The notes beneath the pieces were generated by a model. The model worked only from the letters and a program-made list of their open reading frames with translations. It had not been told where the DNA came from and did no database searches. Both the position numbers and the translations under genes were made by a program. Shown one piece after another: positions 15,380 through 23,435 of a stretch of DNA of 64,000 nucleotides. The stretch is from Acidimicrobiaceae bacterium (lineage in GTDB: Bacteria; Actinomycetota; Acidimicrobiia; Acidimicrobiales; Ilumatobacteraceae), in NCBI GenBank assembly GCA_024641005.1, contig JAHEDX010000004.1, positions 1-64,000 of the forward strand, read 5' to 3'. Every line of letters begins with the position of its first letter. Position 1 is the first letter of the stretch.

Positions 15380-16171
15380 TCAGCGCACGAAGTCGGCAAC
15401 GAAGTCGAGGACGTCGCTGCGGTCCACGCGGAAGACTCCACCTGTCCCGCCACACGAGCCGTTGAGGCCGAACGATGTCACGCCGGCAACGGTGAGACCG
15501 TTGCCGAGGAAGTTCGGCCCACCCGAGTCACCGAAGCAGGTCCCACCGGTCGAAGAGTTGTTCGACAGCAGCATCGAGCCAGGCCCGGTGAACCCGGTGT
15601 TGATCTGGTCGAGCTTCGGATGGGCGACCATGCGGATGCGGTTCGCGGTCGAGAAGGCGGAGTTGACCTGTTGCAGTCCGTACCCGACGGACGTGAATGT
15701 CGTGGTGTTCTTGACCTTCAGGCCGTCGAGCGAGTCGAGGCCCGGCAGCGTGCCGTACTCGCGCAGCCGAACGGGCTTGCGCAACTCGATCATGCCGACA
15801 TCGTGGAGGTAGAACGCGGCTTCCGTGAAATCTGGGTGTGACGCCCAGCGCTTGGCTTCGATCGAGTTCTTCCCGCCGCCGTAGGGGTAATTGTTGTTTC
15901 CGCCGTCGACGTCGGACTCGGTGAAGATCCGCATGCCTGAGAACTCGCCGGGTTCACCGGTGCAGTGACCGGCGGTGAGTACGTAGGTGGGCGAGATCAG
16001 CGTGCCCGAGCAGCGGAACGCAGGCTGTCCGTCGACCTCCATCAGGATCAGTACCACCATCGGGTGGTCGTTGCCGTCCAGATCCCCGTTGGTGATGGCC
16101 GTCGCCGAGGGCGCTACGGCCAGTACTGCGATCATCGCGATCAGTGCAGTGAAGATCCGTCGAGTTCTCAT
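15380..16171 (-). CDS. Secreted S1-family (chymotrypsin-like) serine protease
   Basis: A 263-residue secreted protease. A signal peptide (Arg-rich start, hydrophobic core, ATA cleavage near 25) is followed by ITNG, the position of the activated N-terminus in chymotrypsin-like enzymes, so little or no pro-peptide remains. The catalytic triad is complete: His69 (TAGHC), Asp124 (LHDVGMIEL) and Ser216 (GDSGGP). Disulphide partners are present around each. The residue at the base of the specificity pocket (chymotrypsin 189) is Gly210, not Asp, so trypsin-like Arg/Lys cleavage is not expected. The gene is monocistronic with a 246-base upstream gap. Confidence 0.88.
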   Translation of the reverse strand: MRTRRIFTALIAMIAVLAVAPSATAITNGDLDGNDHPMVVLILMEVDGQPAFRCSGTLISPTYVLTAGHCTGEPGEFSGMRIFTESDVDGGNNNYPYGGGKNSIEAKRWASHPDFTEAAFYLHDVGMIELRKPVRLREYGTLPGLDSLDGLKVKNTTTFTSVGYGLQQVNSAFSTANRIRMVAHPKLDQINTGFTGPGSMLLSNNSSTGGTCFGDSGGPNFLGNGLTVAGVTSFGLNGSCGGTGGVFRVDRSDVLDFVADFVR

Positions 16172-16401
16172 GGTTCATCCTCAGTTCGATGTTGATCTCT
16201 CGGACACAGTAGCCAGGCGCGGCTGACCTGGATCACTCGGAGGTGTGCCCGGCCGAACGGCGTCGGTCGAGGGCACTGGGTGGTCGTGCTCGGCCTCACC
16301 TGGGCGCGCCGCGGCGCCCGCGGTTACGTCAGCTCGCAGCGCTGCGTCGAGCCGTTGGTGCACGGCGACGGACGCGACAGGTCGAAGGTGCGGTCGCATC
16401 C

Positions 16402-16417
16402 TTCGAACCGGTTCGAA
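16402..16417. promoter_or_regulatory. 16-bp perfect palindrome next to the amidotransferase stop
   Basis: TTCGAACCGGTTCGAA is a perfect 16-base palindrome ending one base before the stop codon of the amidotransferase-like gene and about 230 bases upstream of the protease start. It could be a protein-binding site for the protease promoter or a cruciform/terminator stem; it has no loop bases, so a hairpin would be strained. Confidence 0.35.
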
Positions 16418-17104
16418 TCAGGCGTCTGGCGTGAGGCCCGCCCAGTCGCAGAAGTTGGTGATGAGTCGGCGCCCGGCAGGGTGTTCTGCGGTCCAGTACT
16501 CGGGGTGGAACTGTGTTCCGGCTATCGGTCGCGATTCGTGGGCGAGGTACTGCAACTCGGTCACGTCGGTGCGGGCGAGATTGACGAAGCCGTCCGGCAC
16601 GTCCGTGAGTTCCCATGTGTGGGCGTGACGGAACACCGGCCGGGGTTCCAGACCGGTGAGCAGAGGGTGCCGACCGACGAGTTCGACCGGTTCGTAGCCG
16701 AGTTCCTTGCGCCAGCCCGGCTCGTATCTTGGGTGGGGATCGGTCTCGCCGTCGCGGAGTGGCCCGATCCGTTCGAGCCGGGCACCGAGCGTTCTTCCGA
16801 TCAGCTGGAACCCGCCACAGAAGCCGAATACCGGTGTTCGGCCCGACCGGATGATCTCGGTCAGTCCGGCGAGGTCGGCCGGTTCGTAGCTGGCCGCGTC
16901 GGCCCCGTTGCCACTGATGAACATCGCGGTGATGCCGAGGTCGTCGATGATGTCGGCGTCGACATCGGTGTAGCGCTGCAGCAGGCATCGTTGACCCGAG
17001 AGGTCTTGCAGCATGTACGAGATGCGTGCGCGCGCCGCCAGCAACCAGTCGGTGTTCGGCTTCGAGTAGGTGGAAGCATGCTCGTAGTCGACGTACAGGA
17101 TCAT
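16418..17104 (-). CDS. Class I glutamine amidotransferase-like protein
   Basis: A 228-residue protein with the class I amidotransferase triad: Cys96 in the nucleophile elbow (FGFCGGFQ), and His200 with Glu202 (GTQFHPEYW). This matches GMP-synthase-like or PuuD-like glutaminase domains. The N-terminal 60 residues are unusual for the family (ILYVDYEHA at the start) and may form part of the partner-binding face. No synthetase domain is attached, so it may work with a partner encoded elsewhere or hydrolyse gamma-glutamyl compounds. The ATG at 17104 is chosen because the Rossmann-like start follows it directly. Confidence 0.75.
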   Translation of the reverse strand: MILYVDYEHASTYSKPNTDWLLAARARISYMLQDLSGQRCLLQRYTDVDADIIDDLGITAMFISGNGADAASYEPADLAGLTEIIRSGRTPVFGFCGGFQLIGRTLGARLERIGPLRDGETDPHPRYEPGWRKELGYEPVELVGRHPLLTGLEPRPVFRHAHTWELTDVPDGFVNLARTDVTELQYLAHESRPIAGTQFHPEYWTAEHPAGRRLITNFCDWAGLTPDA

Positions 17105-17150
17105 GGCAGCCGACAACGCTAACCGAGCGCCGGTGCCGCCGGCCGACGGT

Positions 17151-17957
17151 TCAGAAACCGTAGAGAGCGCTCGGATTGTCGACCAGCACCCGACGGCGCA
17201 GAACATCGGTCGGTAACCAGCGATGACACAGTTCGGCCATCCGCTGGGGTGATGGCGGTGCCGGTTGGCCCGGATGCGGCCAGTTGGTGGCCCACAGCAG
17301 GCGGTCGGGATACTTCCGGACCAGTTCGTCGACCAAGGGCAGTACCGCGTTCTCGTCGGGCGACGACTCGTACGGCGCCGACAGCTTCACCCAGGTGCGA
17401 CCTTCGTCGAGGAGCGCGAGGAGCGCTTCGGCACCGGGATGATCCACCCTGCTGGGCGGCATGAAGCGGCCGATGTGGTCGACCACCAGGTCGACAGGAA
17501 GTCGCCGCAGCCGGTCGAGCCGATCGTGCAGCTCGAGGCCGTTCATCTGCAGTTGGATGTGCCATCCGACCGATGCGATCCGCTCGGCGACGGGCTCGAG
17601 GGTGTCCCATCCGACAGCGCCGCCGGCGAGCATGTGGAATCGTGCGCCGCGGACGCCGAGTTCGGTCATCCGCGCCAACTCGGACGGGTCGGTGGCGGCG
17701 TCGACGACCATGACGCCGCGTGCCGATTCACCGAACGCAGTCATCGCTGCGAGCTGGCACCGGTTGTCGAGGCCGTAGGTGGTCGGTTGCACCACGACCA
17801 GGCGATGCATGCCGAGCGTCGCTTGCAGATCGCGGTAGTCGGCCACCGTGGCATCGGGCGGGCGCAGCACCGTTGTCGCGGCTGCCGGGTACGAGGCGTC
17901 ATAGAAGTGCACGTGCGTGTCGCAGGCGCCGTGTGGTAGAGGGAACGGCTCGGTCAT
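17151..17957 (-). CDS. Amidohydrolase-2 family hydrolase (2-pyrone-4,6-dicarboxylate lactonase-like)
   Basis: A 268-residue TIM-barrel amidohydrolase of the branch that includes the LigI pyrone dicarboxylate hydrolase and sulfomuconolactonase. Landmarks: DTHVHFYD (HxH near 16-18), DHIGRF near 160, and TNWPHPG near 225. Many members have Asp before WPH; this branch often has Asn, as here. It likely opens a lactone or hydrolyses a ring-fission product. Its start overlaps the stop of the 2-hydroxyacid dehydrogenase by four bases (ATGA), so the two form an operon, consistent with lactone hydrolysis coupled to a hydroxyacid step. The substrate is not identified. Confidence 0.8.
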   Translation of the reverse strand: MTEPFPLPHGACDTHVHFYDASYPAAATTVLRPPDATVADYRDLQATLGMHRLVVVQPTTYGLDNRCQLAAMTAFGESARGVMVVDAATDPSELARMTELGVRGARFHMLAGGAVGWDTLEPVAERIASVGWHIQLQMNGLELHDRLDRLRRLPVDLVVDHIGRFMPPSRVDHPGAEALLALLDEGRTWVKLSAPYESSPDENAVLPLVDELVRKYPDRLLWATNWPHPGQPAPPSPQRMAELCHRWLPTDVLRRRVLVDNPSALYGF

Positions 17958-18943
17958 CTCGCGAAGAACTCGCGCAACCGTGCGGCGTGCTCGGTGTTGA
18001 CGGCGCGGGGCGGCACCACGCCGTCGAGCATCGCCTGGACCTGTTCGACGCTGCTGGCCGCCTGGGCATCCGCGTTCTCGGGCGTCAGACCACCGAGATG
18101 AGGTGTGGCGACGACGCCGGGGCGAGCGGCGAGAGCGGGGGATGGTCTCTGATCGGCGGCTCGACCGACGTCCATCCCGAGGCCGCCGAGGTGACCGGAG
18201 TCGAGGGCGGCGGCCACGGCCTGTTCGTCGAGCGCTTCGCCGCGCGACACGTTGATGATCGTCGCCCCCGGCTTCATCATGTTCAGCTGCTCGGCGCCGA
18301 TCAGGTTCTCGGTCGTCTCGTCGACGACGGTCAGGGGGAACACGGCGTCCGAGCGGGCGAACAGCTCCTGGAGCTCGACTTGGCGCAGGTCGGGATCATC
18401 GACGGTCGCGAACGGATCGCACACCAGGACGTGCATCCCCAACGCGTTCAACAGATCGGCCAGGTACGCGCCGATCGCGCCATATCCGATGATCCCGGCC
18501 GTCTTGCCGGCGAGCTGGTGTCCCGGTCGTTGTGGAGGTGTTCGATGGGCCTGGTAGTCGCCGGTCGACGCGCTGATGTTGCGTGCCGTGTCGATCAACA
18601 GACCCAACGCCAGTTCGGCGGTCGACGCGATGAAGCTCTTGTCGGCTCGGGCGACCAGCACGCCGTTCGCGCCGGCCGCTTCGACGTCGATCGTGCTGAT
18701 GTCCACCGCGCATCGGAGGAACGCGACGAGGCCCGGCAACCGCTCGAAGACCTCGGCTTCCCCAGGGGTCGAGCGGTGGGCCACGATCACGTCGCATCCG
18801 GTGGCGGCCTCGATGAGTTCGACCGTAGTCAGATCTCTGTCGAGTGGATTGGTGACGACCTCGGCGATCGCTTCGAGTGCGGGCAGGGCCCGGCCGTAGT
18901 ACGCCTCGAGATCCTCCGGGTTGTGAGTGACGAACACCCGCAC
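17954..18943 (-). CDS. D-isomer 2-hydroxyacid dehydrogenase
   Basis: A 329-residue NAD(P)H-dependent dehydrogenase of the D-2-hydroxyacid/phosphoglycerate dehydrogenase family. The dinucleotide loop is GIIGYGAIGAYLADLL (about 150-165). The catalytic residues sit in expected motifs: Arg in NVSRGEALDE, Glu later in the VGR-A stretch, and His in TPHLGGLTPE. It would interconvert a 2-oxo acid and its D-hydroxy acid in the cytosol. Coupling to the downstream lactonase-like gene suggests both act on the same pathway. Family-level assignment is firm; the substrate could range from glyoxylate to a phosphonate or sugar acid. Confidence 0.87.
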   Translation of the reverse strand: MRVFVTHNPEDLEAYYGRALPALEAIAEVVTNPLDRDLTTVELIEAATGCDVIVAHRSTPGEAEVFERLPGLVAFLRCAVDISTIDVEAAGANGVLVARADKSFIASTAELALGLLIDTARNISASTGDYQAHRTPPQRPGHQLAGKTAGIIGYGAIGAYLADLLNALGMHVLVCDPFATVDDPDLRQVELQELFARSDAVFPLTVVDETTENLIGAEQLNMMKPGATIINVSRGEALDEQAVAAALDSGHLGGLGMDVGRAADQRPSPALAARPGVVATPHLGGLTPENADAQAASSVEQVQAMLDGVVPPRAVNTEHAARLREFFAR

Positions 18944-19042
18944 AGAACCAAGCTAGTGATGTGCGCTGCGTTCCACCGAGTGCTACCCGGACGCGGGTGA
19001 CCGCCACGCCGCGGCCGGATCACATCGATTCGAATGCTCGGC

Positions 19043-19696
19043 TCAGGCGGTCGTGGCGGCCTTCTGGTAGAGGAGTACGCCGGTCACGATGATCCAGATT
19101 CCCCACAGCACGGCTGCGAGCAGGCCGAAGAAGCTGAAGACGTCGTTGTCGGACGCGATGGAGATCATGGCACCCAACGAGAGGATCACGACGCCGTAGC
19201 TGAGGTAGCCGACCCACTTCGGGAGGAATCCGGTTCGCAGGATCAGCCCGCCGACCGCGGTGGCGAGCACCACGTCACCCATTGCCGAGAAGCCGAAGCT
19301 GATGTTCGAGATCTGGAAGAAGACGGCGGACCCCTCACCGAGCACATCGATCGCCGCGGCCGCTCCCGCGTCGATCGTGAAGCTGAGCGTCGCTCCGATG
19401 CCGCTCAGTACGAGTCCGATCAGGGCGATGACCGCAACTCGAGGTGTTCCCGCCTCGGCGTTCGTCATCGCGCGCCACAACGTGCCGAACCACCAGACGA
19501 GCCCGATGATGCCGAGGGCGCCCAGGAACGCTCCGAGTTGCAGCCCGTCGGCGTGGTCGGCGTAGTGCTTGGCGATGTCGGCGGCCGGGTCGGTGCGGCT
19601 GGGTGGCGCACCGGCGGCAATCCCACCGATCACCACCAGCACCACGAACCACACGCCCCCCAGTGCGCCGTACCGTTCCCATGTCTTGTCGTTCAT
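19043..19696 (-). CDS. Polytopic membrane protein (DUF4386-like size)
   Basis: A 217-residue integral membrane protein with about six hydrophobic helices (approximately 12-30, 55-74, 86-108, 115-135, 140-160 and 190-212). There is no catalytic or transport motif that I recognise. Many actinobacterial proteins of this length and helix number carry domains of unknown function such as DUF4386, but I cannot confirm that from sequence alone. The gene diverges from the ACT-domain gene, with about 250 bases between their starts including an inverted repeat. Its function is unknown. Confidence 0.65.
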   Translation of the reverse strand: MNDKTWERYGALGGVWFVVLVVIGGIAAGAPPSRTDPAADIAKHYADHADGLQLGAFLGALGIIGLVWWFGTLWRAMTNAEAGTPRVAVIALIGLVLSGIGATLSFTIDAGAAAAIDVLGEGSAVFFQISNISFGFSAMGDVVLATAVGGLILRTGFLPKWVGYLSYGVVILSLGAMISIASDNDVFSFFGLLAAVLWGIWIIVTGVLLYQKAATTA

Positions 19697-19752
19697 TGGT
19701 CGAACCCCCTGTTCGAGATGTCACGACGTTTGTCCATGACGTTCGAGAGCGT

Positions 19753-19782
19753 AATCACAAACGCACGAGCGATTGTGTGATT
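19753..19782. promoter_or_regulatory. Inverted repeat in the divergent promoter region
   Basis: AATCACA at 19753-19759 and TGTGATT at 19776-19782 form a perfect seven-base inverted repeat with a 16-base spacer, in the short AT-richer stretch between two divergent genes. This layout, with centres about 23 bases (two helical turns) apart, fits a dimeric repressor or CRP-like protein; the protein is not known. Confidence 0.35.
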
Positions 19783-19943
19783 GTGACCGCGGGGCGGATC
19801 GTGTGGAGCGAGGCACCGTCGCGAGCTCCTCGCCGGCACGGCGTAGGGCCGTTCAGCCCACGTCGACCCGGCCGATCGGATCTTGGCGAGTGACGCTGAG
19901 GATGCGACGATGTGACGCATCCAGTCTGATGAGAGGACGATCG

Positions 19944-20336
19944 ATGGCAAGCGACCTGGTGATCGAGTTGGAGCGGGACGAGCCCGGAGCGTTGGCCCGG
20001 GTCGCGACGGCGTTGAGTGATGCGGGCATCAATATCGCCGCGGCGACTGCGCTCGGGAACGGCCACAAGGCCGAACTCCATGTGCTCGTGCCGCACGCCG
20101 AACCCGTGCGGCACGCCCTTGCCGTAGTGCACAGTGTCTCGATCACGCGCGAGCGTGAGGTGGTCGTCGTCGAAGTGCACGATCGGCCCGGTGAGCTGGC
20201 CGAACTGGCGGGCAAGATCGCAGCCGCCGGGGTGAACCTCGACCTGGTCTACGTGGCGACCGGTTCCCGGGTGGTGTTCGGGTCACCGGATCTCGAAGGT
20301 CTGCGCGCCGCCCTGGCCGAGGCCGTCACCGGCTGA
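19944..20336 (+). CDS. ACT-domain protein (two tandem ACT repeats)
   Basis: A 130-residue protein consisting of two ACT-type regulatory repeats (about 2-65 and 70-125). Each begins with a strand and a Pro-Gly turn typical of ligand-binding ACT folds: ERDEPGALARVATAL and VHDRPGELAELAGKI. ACT domains usually bind amino acids and control metabolic enzymes; a stand-alone pair may act as a sensor or bind an enzyme in trans. The ATG at 19944 has GAGAGG seven bases upstream, which is why I do not use earlier in-frame codons. The gene ends 22 bases before the first palindromic element of the catabolic island. Confidence 0.8.
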   Translation: MASDLVIELERDEPGALARVATALSDAGINIAAATALGNGHKAELHVLVPHAEPVRHALAVVHSVSITREREVVVVEVHDRPGELAELAGKIAAAGVNLDLVYVATGSRVVFGSPDLEGLRAALAEAVTG

Positions 20337-20358
20337 CCCCCAGTTCCCCCCGCAACCA

Positions 20359-20415
20359 CCCCGTTCTGTTCAGCAAACCGCAGCACCGGTGCTGCGAAAC
20401 GCTGAACAGAACGGG
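20359..20415. repeat. Palindromic element copy 1 in a convergent junction
   Basis: CCCGTTCTGTTCAGC (20360-20374) and GCTGAACAGAACGGG (20401-20415) form a perfect 15-base stem. The 26-base interior is AAAC + CGCAGCACCGGTGCTGCG + AAAC, in which the 18-base core is itself a perfect palindrome. The element sits between the stops of the ACT-domain gene and ligB. A related copy lies at 27208-27269. Function is unknown: bidirectional terminator, mobile repeat, or nuclease/regulator site. Confidence 0.85.
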
Positions 20416-20431
20416 CTGGTCGGGCGATCGT

Positions 20432-21259
20432 TCAGCTGGCGGCGAGGTCGTACGTGGCCACCGTGCAGCCCACCGCGAAGATCGGGATCGGCTCGTAGAA
20501 GTGCACCGTCCCGGTCGCTCCCGATGCAGCGGCGCTGACGGCGATAAACGTGCGCACCTCGAATCCGCCCTGACCGGCGTCGGCGTAGATCTCGAGGTCG
20601 GTGTAGTCGAGCAGGGCGTCGCGATCATTGCGCGACCATCGATCGAGGAAGTCCCGATCCCAGTCGACGTTGATCTTCCCCGAATCGGGGGTTGCGGGCC
20701 AGTGTGAGATCCCCCCGGTGCCCACGACCGCGATCCGTTCGGGGAGGGCGTCGGCTGCGGCGCGGATCGACTCGCCGAATGCCCAGGCCCGGTGCAGAGG
20801 CGTCAGTGGTGGGCCCTGGCAGTTGATGTTTGCCGGAATGATCGTGAGGTCGTATCGCGGGGTCAGGAAGTGGAGCGGCACCATGATGCCGTGGTCGAAG
20901 AGCCACTCCTGGGCATACGCCACATCGGAACCGTTCATCACCTCGGTGATGAAGCGCTCGGACAGGTGCCGATCACCGGGAACCTGCACCTTGTCGATGC
21001 CCAGCCAACCCGTGTCCTCGATCGGGCCTTCGTACAGGTCGGCCATGCCGATCGCGAACGACGGCATGTTGTCCATGAAGAAGTTGGCGAAGTGCTCGGC
21101 GGTGATCACCACCAATGCGTCTGGTCGGGATGCCTCGAGTGCCTGGCGCATCCCGTCGAACGCCGCGTAGAACTGGTCGCGAACTGTCGGGTCGGCCAGT
21201 TCTGTCCTGCCGGTGATCCCGGGAGCGTGGCTGCAGACGCCTGCGAATACGAGCGGCAT
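20432..21259 (-). CDS. ligB: Class III extradiol ring-cleavage dioxygenase, LigB-type beta subunit (module 1)
   Basis: A 275-residue protein of the LigB superfamily (protocatechuate 4,5- and gallate-type dioxygenases). Iron ligands by pattern are His11 (VCSHAPG), His56 (TAEHFANFF) and Glu234 (GGFEVR); the catalytic His of the family fits His186 (GGISHWP). It should open a catecholic ring next to the hydroxyls. It overlaps ligA by one base (TGATG). The neighbouring pathway genes are hpc/hpa-type, so homoprotocatechuate or a close relative is the likely substrate, although a homoprotocatechuate dioxygenase of that pathway is usually a different family. Confidence 0.87.
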   Translation of the reverse strand: MPLVFAGVCSHAPGITGRTELADPTVRDQFYAAFDGMRQALEASRPDALVVITAEHFANFFMDNMPSFAIGMADLYEGPIEDTGWLGIDKVQVPGDRHLSERFITEVMNGSDVAYAQEWLFDHGIMVPLHFLTPRYDLTIIPANINCQGPPLTPLHRAWAFGESIRAAADALPERIAVVGTGGISHWPATPDSGKINVDWDRDFLDRWSRNDRDALLDYTDLEIYADAGQGGFEVRTFIAVSAAASGATGTVHFYEPIPIFAVGCTVATYDLAAS

Positions 21260-21609
21260 CAGCGGCCTCCGGAGTCGGTGGGAACAGCACGATGGGCGTC
21301 GACGCCCTCGTAGCCGGTCATCGCATAGACCCCCTCCCGAACCGGGCCGTGGATGGCGAGACCGTCGCGCATGCGCTGGAGGTAGTCGGCCCACGCGATC
21401 TGGTGGAATGCCGCGAAGTGCATGAGGATCTGGCCGTTCACACCGAGGTGGAACAACAGCCCGATGTCGGGTTCGACGATCGCCCGCCTCTCCTCGTCGC
21501 TGAGAGCGTAGGGCGCGAGTACCCCTTCTCGATCGGCGAGGTAGGCCTGTTGCAGTTGCTCGCTGCGGTTGAGTTCGTACAGGAACTTCTGCAGGGTGTA
21601 GAGGCTCAT
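21259..21609 (-). CDS. ligA: LigA-type alpha subunit of extradiol dioxygenase (module 1)
   Basis: A 116-residue helical protein of the LigA family, the small subunit that caps the active site of LigB-type dioxygenases. The expected pattern is present: LYTLQKFLYELNRSE at the N-terminus, then YALSDEERRAI (the LTxEExxAL-type turn), and GVNGQILMHFAAF. LigA has no iron ligands of its own and orders the substrate pocket. The ATG at 21609 overlaps the P450 stop by four bases, and the stop overlaps the ligB start, making a tight P450-ligA-ligB transcript. Confidence 0.85.
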   Translation of the reverse strand: MSLYTLQKFLYELNRSEQLQQAYLADREGVLAPYALSDEERRAIVEPDIGLLFHLGVNGQILMHFAAFHQIAWADYLQRMRDGLAIHGPVREGVYAMTGYEGVDAHRAVPTDSGGR

Positions 21610-22910
21610 TGCTGATCCCACTCCAGGTGGAGCACGTCAGGGCCCCGGAAGGTGATGTTCGGGAAGTACTCGAAGCTTTGGCCTTCGACGAGGCGCAGCG
21701 AGGGGAGGCGCTCGGAGAGGAGTTCGAGCGCGATGCGTGCCTCCATCCGTGCCAGTCCCGAGCCGAGGCAGAAATGGATGCCTTTGCCGAAGGAGATGTG
21801 GTGGTTGGCGTTGGCGCGATGGATGTCGAACGTCTCGGGTGCCTCGAAGACGTCGGCTTGGTGATTGGCCGCGGCGAAGTTCAACAGGATCCGTGTCCCC
21901 GCGGGCAGATCGATCCCGCCCAGGTTCGTCGGCCGGGTGGTGATCCGCCGCCACGAGACCTGGCTCGACTCGAAGCGCAGCGTCTCGTCGACGGCGGCCG
22001 CAGCCAGTGATGGATCGGCGCACAACGCGTTCCATTGGTCGCGACGGGGCAGCAGGCACAGCAGCGTGTTGCACAGCAGGGCGGTCACCGGGTCGTGGCC
22101 GGCGAAAGAGATGCCGTACACCACGGACTCGACCTCGCGGTAGCTGATGCCCGTGCCGTTGGCGGGATCGGGGTCGGCATCGTGCGCGTCGAGCAGCTCG
22201 GAGCAGAAGTCGTCGGCTCGCACGTCTCGGCGCTCGGCCACGAATGCTCGGCAATAGCGCCAGTAGTCGAGCATTCCGTTGGCGATCTCGATCTGCTCGG
22301 CGGCCGTCGGTTTGCCCCACGAGAACGCCTTGCGATTGACGCACCACGACTTGATCATCGCGTCGTCCTCCGGCGGAAATCCGATGAACCGGAACACGAT
22401 CTCGGCGGGGAGCGGAAAGGCAAGCGCCCGGATGTACTCGGCCGGGGAGCCCGCTTCGATCATGTGGTCGAGCAGCACACCGGCCCGCTCGCGCATGTAC
22501 TCCTCGAGCGTCTTGAGGCGCCGGTTCGAGAATCCCTGACGGGTGTAGACACGGATCCGTGCATGGTCGGGTTCGGGGCGGTTCGACATGACTGCGATGG
22601 GGTCGAAGTCGTCAGCTCCGAGTACGGCGGCGGCCTCCGGCGCCAACGGAAAGATCGGGTCCTGCACGTTGGTCGACGCGTAGATGTCCGGATTCATGAA
22701 GATCGTCTCGATGTCGTCCATCTTGGTGACGACGACGTGGCCGAGCTGCTCGGCATAGAAGATCGGGTGCTCGTCACGCAGCGCCGAGGCGATCGGGTAG
22801 GGGTCGGCGAGGTAGTCGGGATCGAGCGGTGACCATTGCCGATCCATCGGGCAGCCGCTCGGCGCCTTGCCGATCGTCTCGGGAGCCCGGTGATAGGTGT
22901 TACCGGTCAT
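21606..22910 (-). CDS. Cytochrome P450 (module 1)
   Basis: A 434-residue bacterial class I P450. The heme loop FGKGIHFCLGSG places the thiolate at Cys381, and the ExxR pair is Glu309-Arg312. The I-helix reads AGHDPVT (270-276): the usual AGxxT oxygen-activating Thr is replaced by Pro274, with a Thr two positions on. That is unusual and may point to altered proton delivery. It opens the P450-ligA-ligB operon, so it probably hydroxylates or demethylates an aromatic to give the ring-cleavage substrate, in the place where flavin hydroxylases normally act. No ferredoxin or reductase is encoded next to it. Confidence 0.9.
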   Translation of the reverse strand: MTGNTYHRAPETIGKAPSGCPMDRQWSPLDPDYLADPYPIASALRDEHPIFYAEQLGHVVVTKMDDIETIFMNPDIYASTNVQDPIFPLAPEAAAVLGADDFDPIAVMSNRPEPDHARIRVYTRQGFSNRRLKTLEEYMRERAGVLLDHMIEAGSPAEYIRALAFPLPAEIVFRFIGFPPEDDAMIKSWCVNRKAFSWGKPTAAEQIEIANGMLDYWRYCRAFVAERRDVRADDFCSELLDAHDADPDPANGTGISYREVESVVYGISFAGHDPVTALLCNTLLCLLPRRDQWNALCADPSLAAAAVDETLRFESSQVSWRRITTRPTNLGGIDLPAGTRILLNFAAANHQADVFEAPETFDIHRANANHHISFGKGIHFCLGSGLARMEARIALELLSERLPSLRLVEGQSFEYFPNITFRGPDVLHLEWDQQ

Positions 22911-22979
22911 GGACGTGTCTCCTCTTCGGGGCCCGGTCGGGTGCGGACGGTCGGGGGCGGGCGATGCCGGGTTCGGACT

Positions 22980-23435
22980 TCACCATCGGGCGAGCCTCTC
23001 GAGGAGGTCGTAGAGCTGGTCGAGTTCACCGACGTCGAGATGGGCGTCGATCGTGTCGTATGCCGCCTCGCTGCGCGGGGCGATCGTCGCGACCAGCTCG
23101 ATCCCGGTTGGCGTGATCGTGATGTCGGCACGGCGTGCGTCCTCCGGCACAGACGTTCGCGTGATCAGACCGCGATCATCGAGCGAGACCAGCATCCTCG
23201 ACAGGCTCGGCCCGAGCAGAAAGGTCCGTTCGGCCAGCTCGCCGACGGAGAGTGCCGTGGCGGCGTCGTGCAGAGCACGCAGGACCCGCCACTGTTGTTC
23301 GGTGAGTTCGTGTTCGGCGAGGATCGGGCGGAACTGGCGCATCACGGCTTCGCGGGCCCGCATGAGTGCCATCGGGAGCGAGCGTTCGAACGTTCGCAGG
23401 CCGACGCCGGCCTCGTCGATCATCGCGTCACTCAT
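22980..23435 (-). CDS. MarR family regulator (HpaR/HpcR-like)
   Basis: A 151-residue MarR-type winged-helix regulator. The winged helix covers about 40-110: LTEQQWRVLRAL at the entry, LGPSLSRMLVSLDDRGL as the recognition helix, and the wing RTSVPEDARRADITIT. The homoprotocatechuate operon repressor HpaR/HpcR is of this family, and the gene sits inside that pathway, overlapping the fumarylacetoacetate-hydrolase-type gene by a few bases. It likely binds the palindromic promoter near 24315 and is released by an aromatic acid. I take ATG at 23435; a GTG nine bases upstream is possible. Confidence 0.82.
   Translation of the reverse strand: MSDAMIDEAGVGLRTFERSLPMALMRAREAVMRQFRPILAEHELTEQQWRVLRALHDAATALSVGELAERTFLLGPSLSRMLVSLDDRGLITRTSVPEDARRADITITPTGIELVATIAPRSEAAYDTIDAHLDVGELDQLYDLLERLARW

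Noticed and set aside
20359-20415. Transposon end or insertion sequence
   Set aside because: No transposase gene or target duplication is near either palindrome; they are better described as small palindromic repeats.
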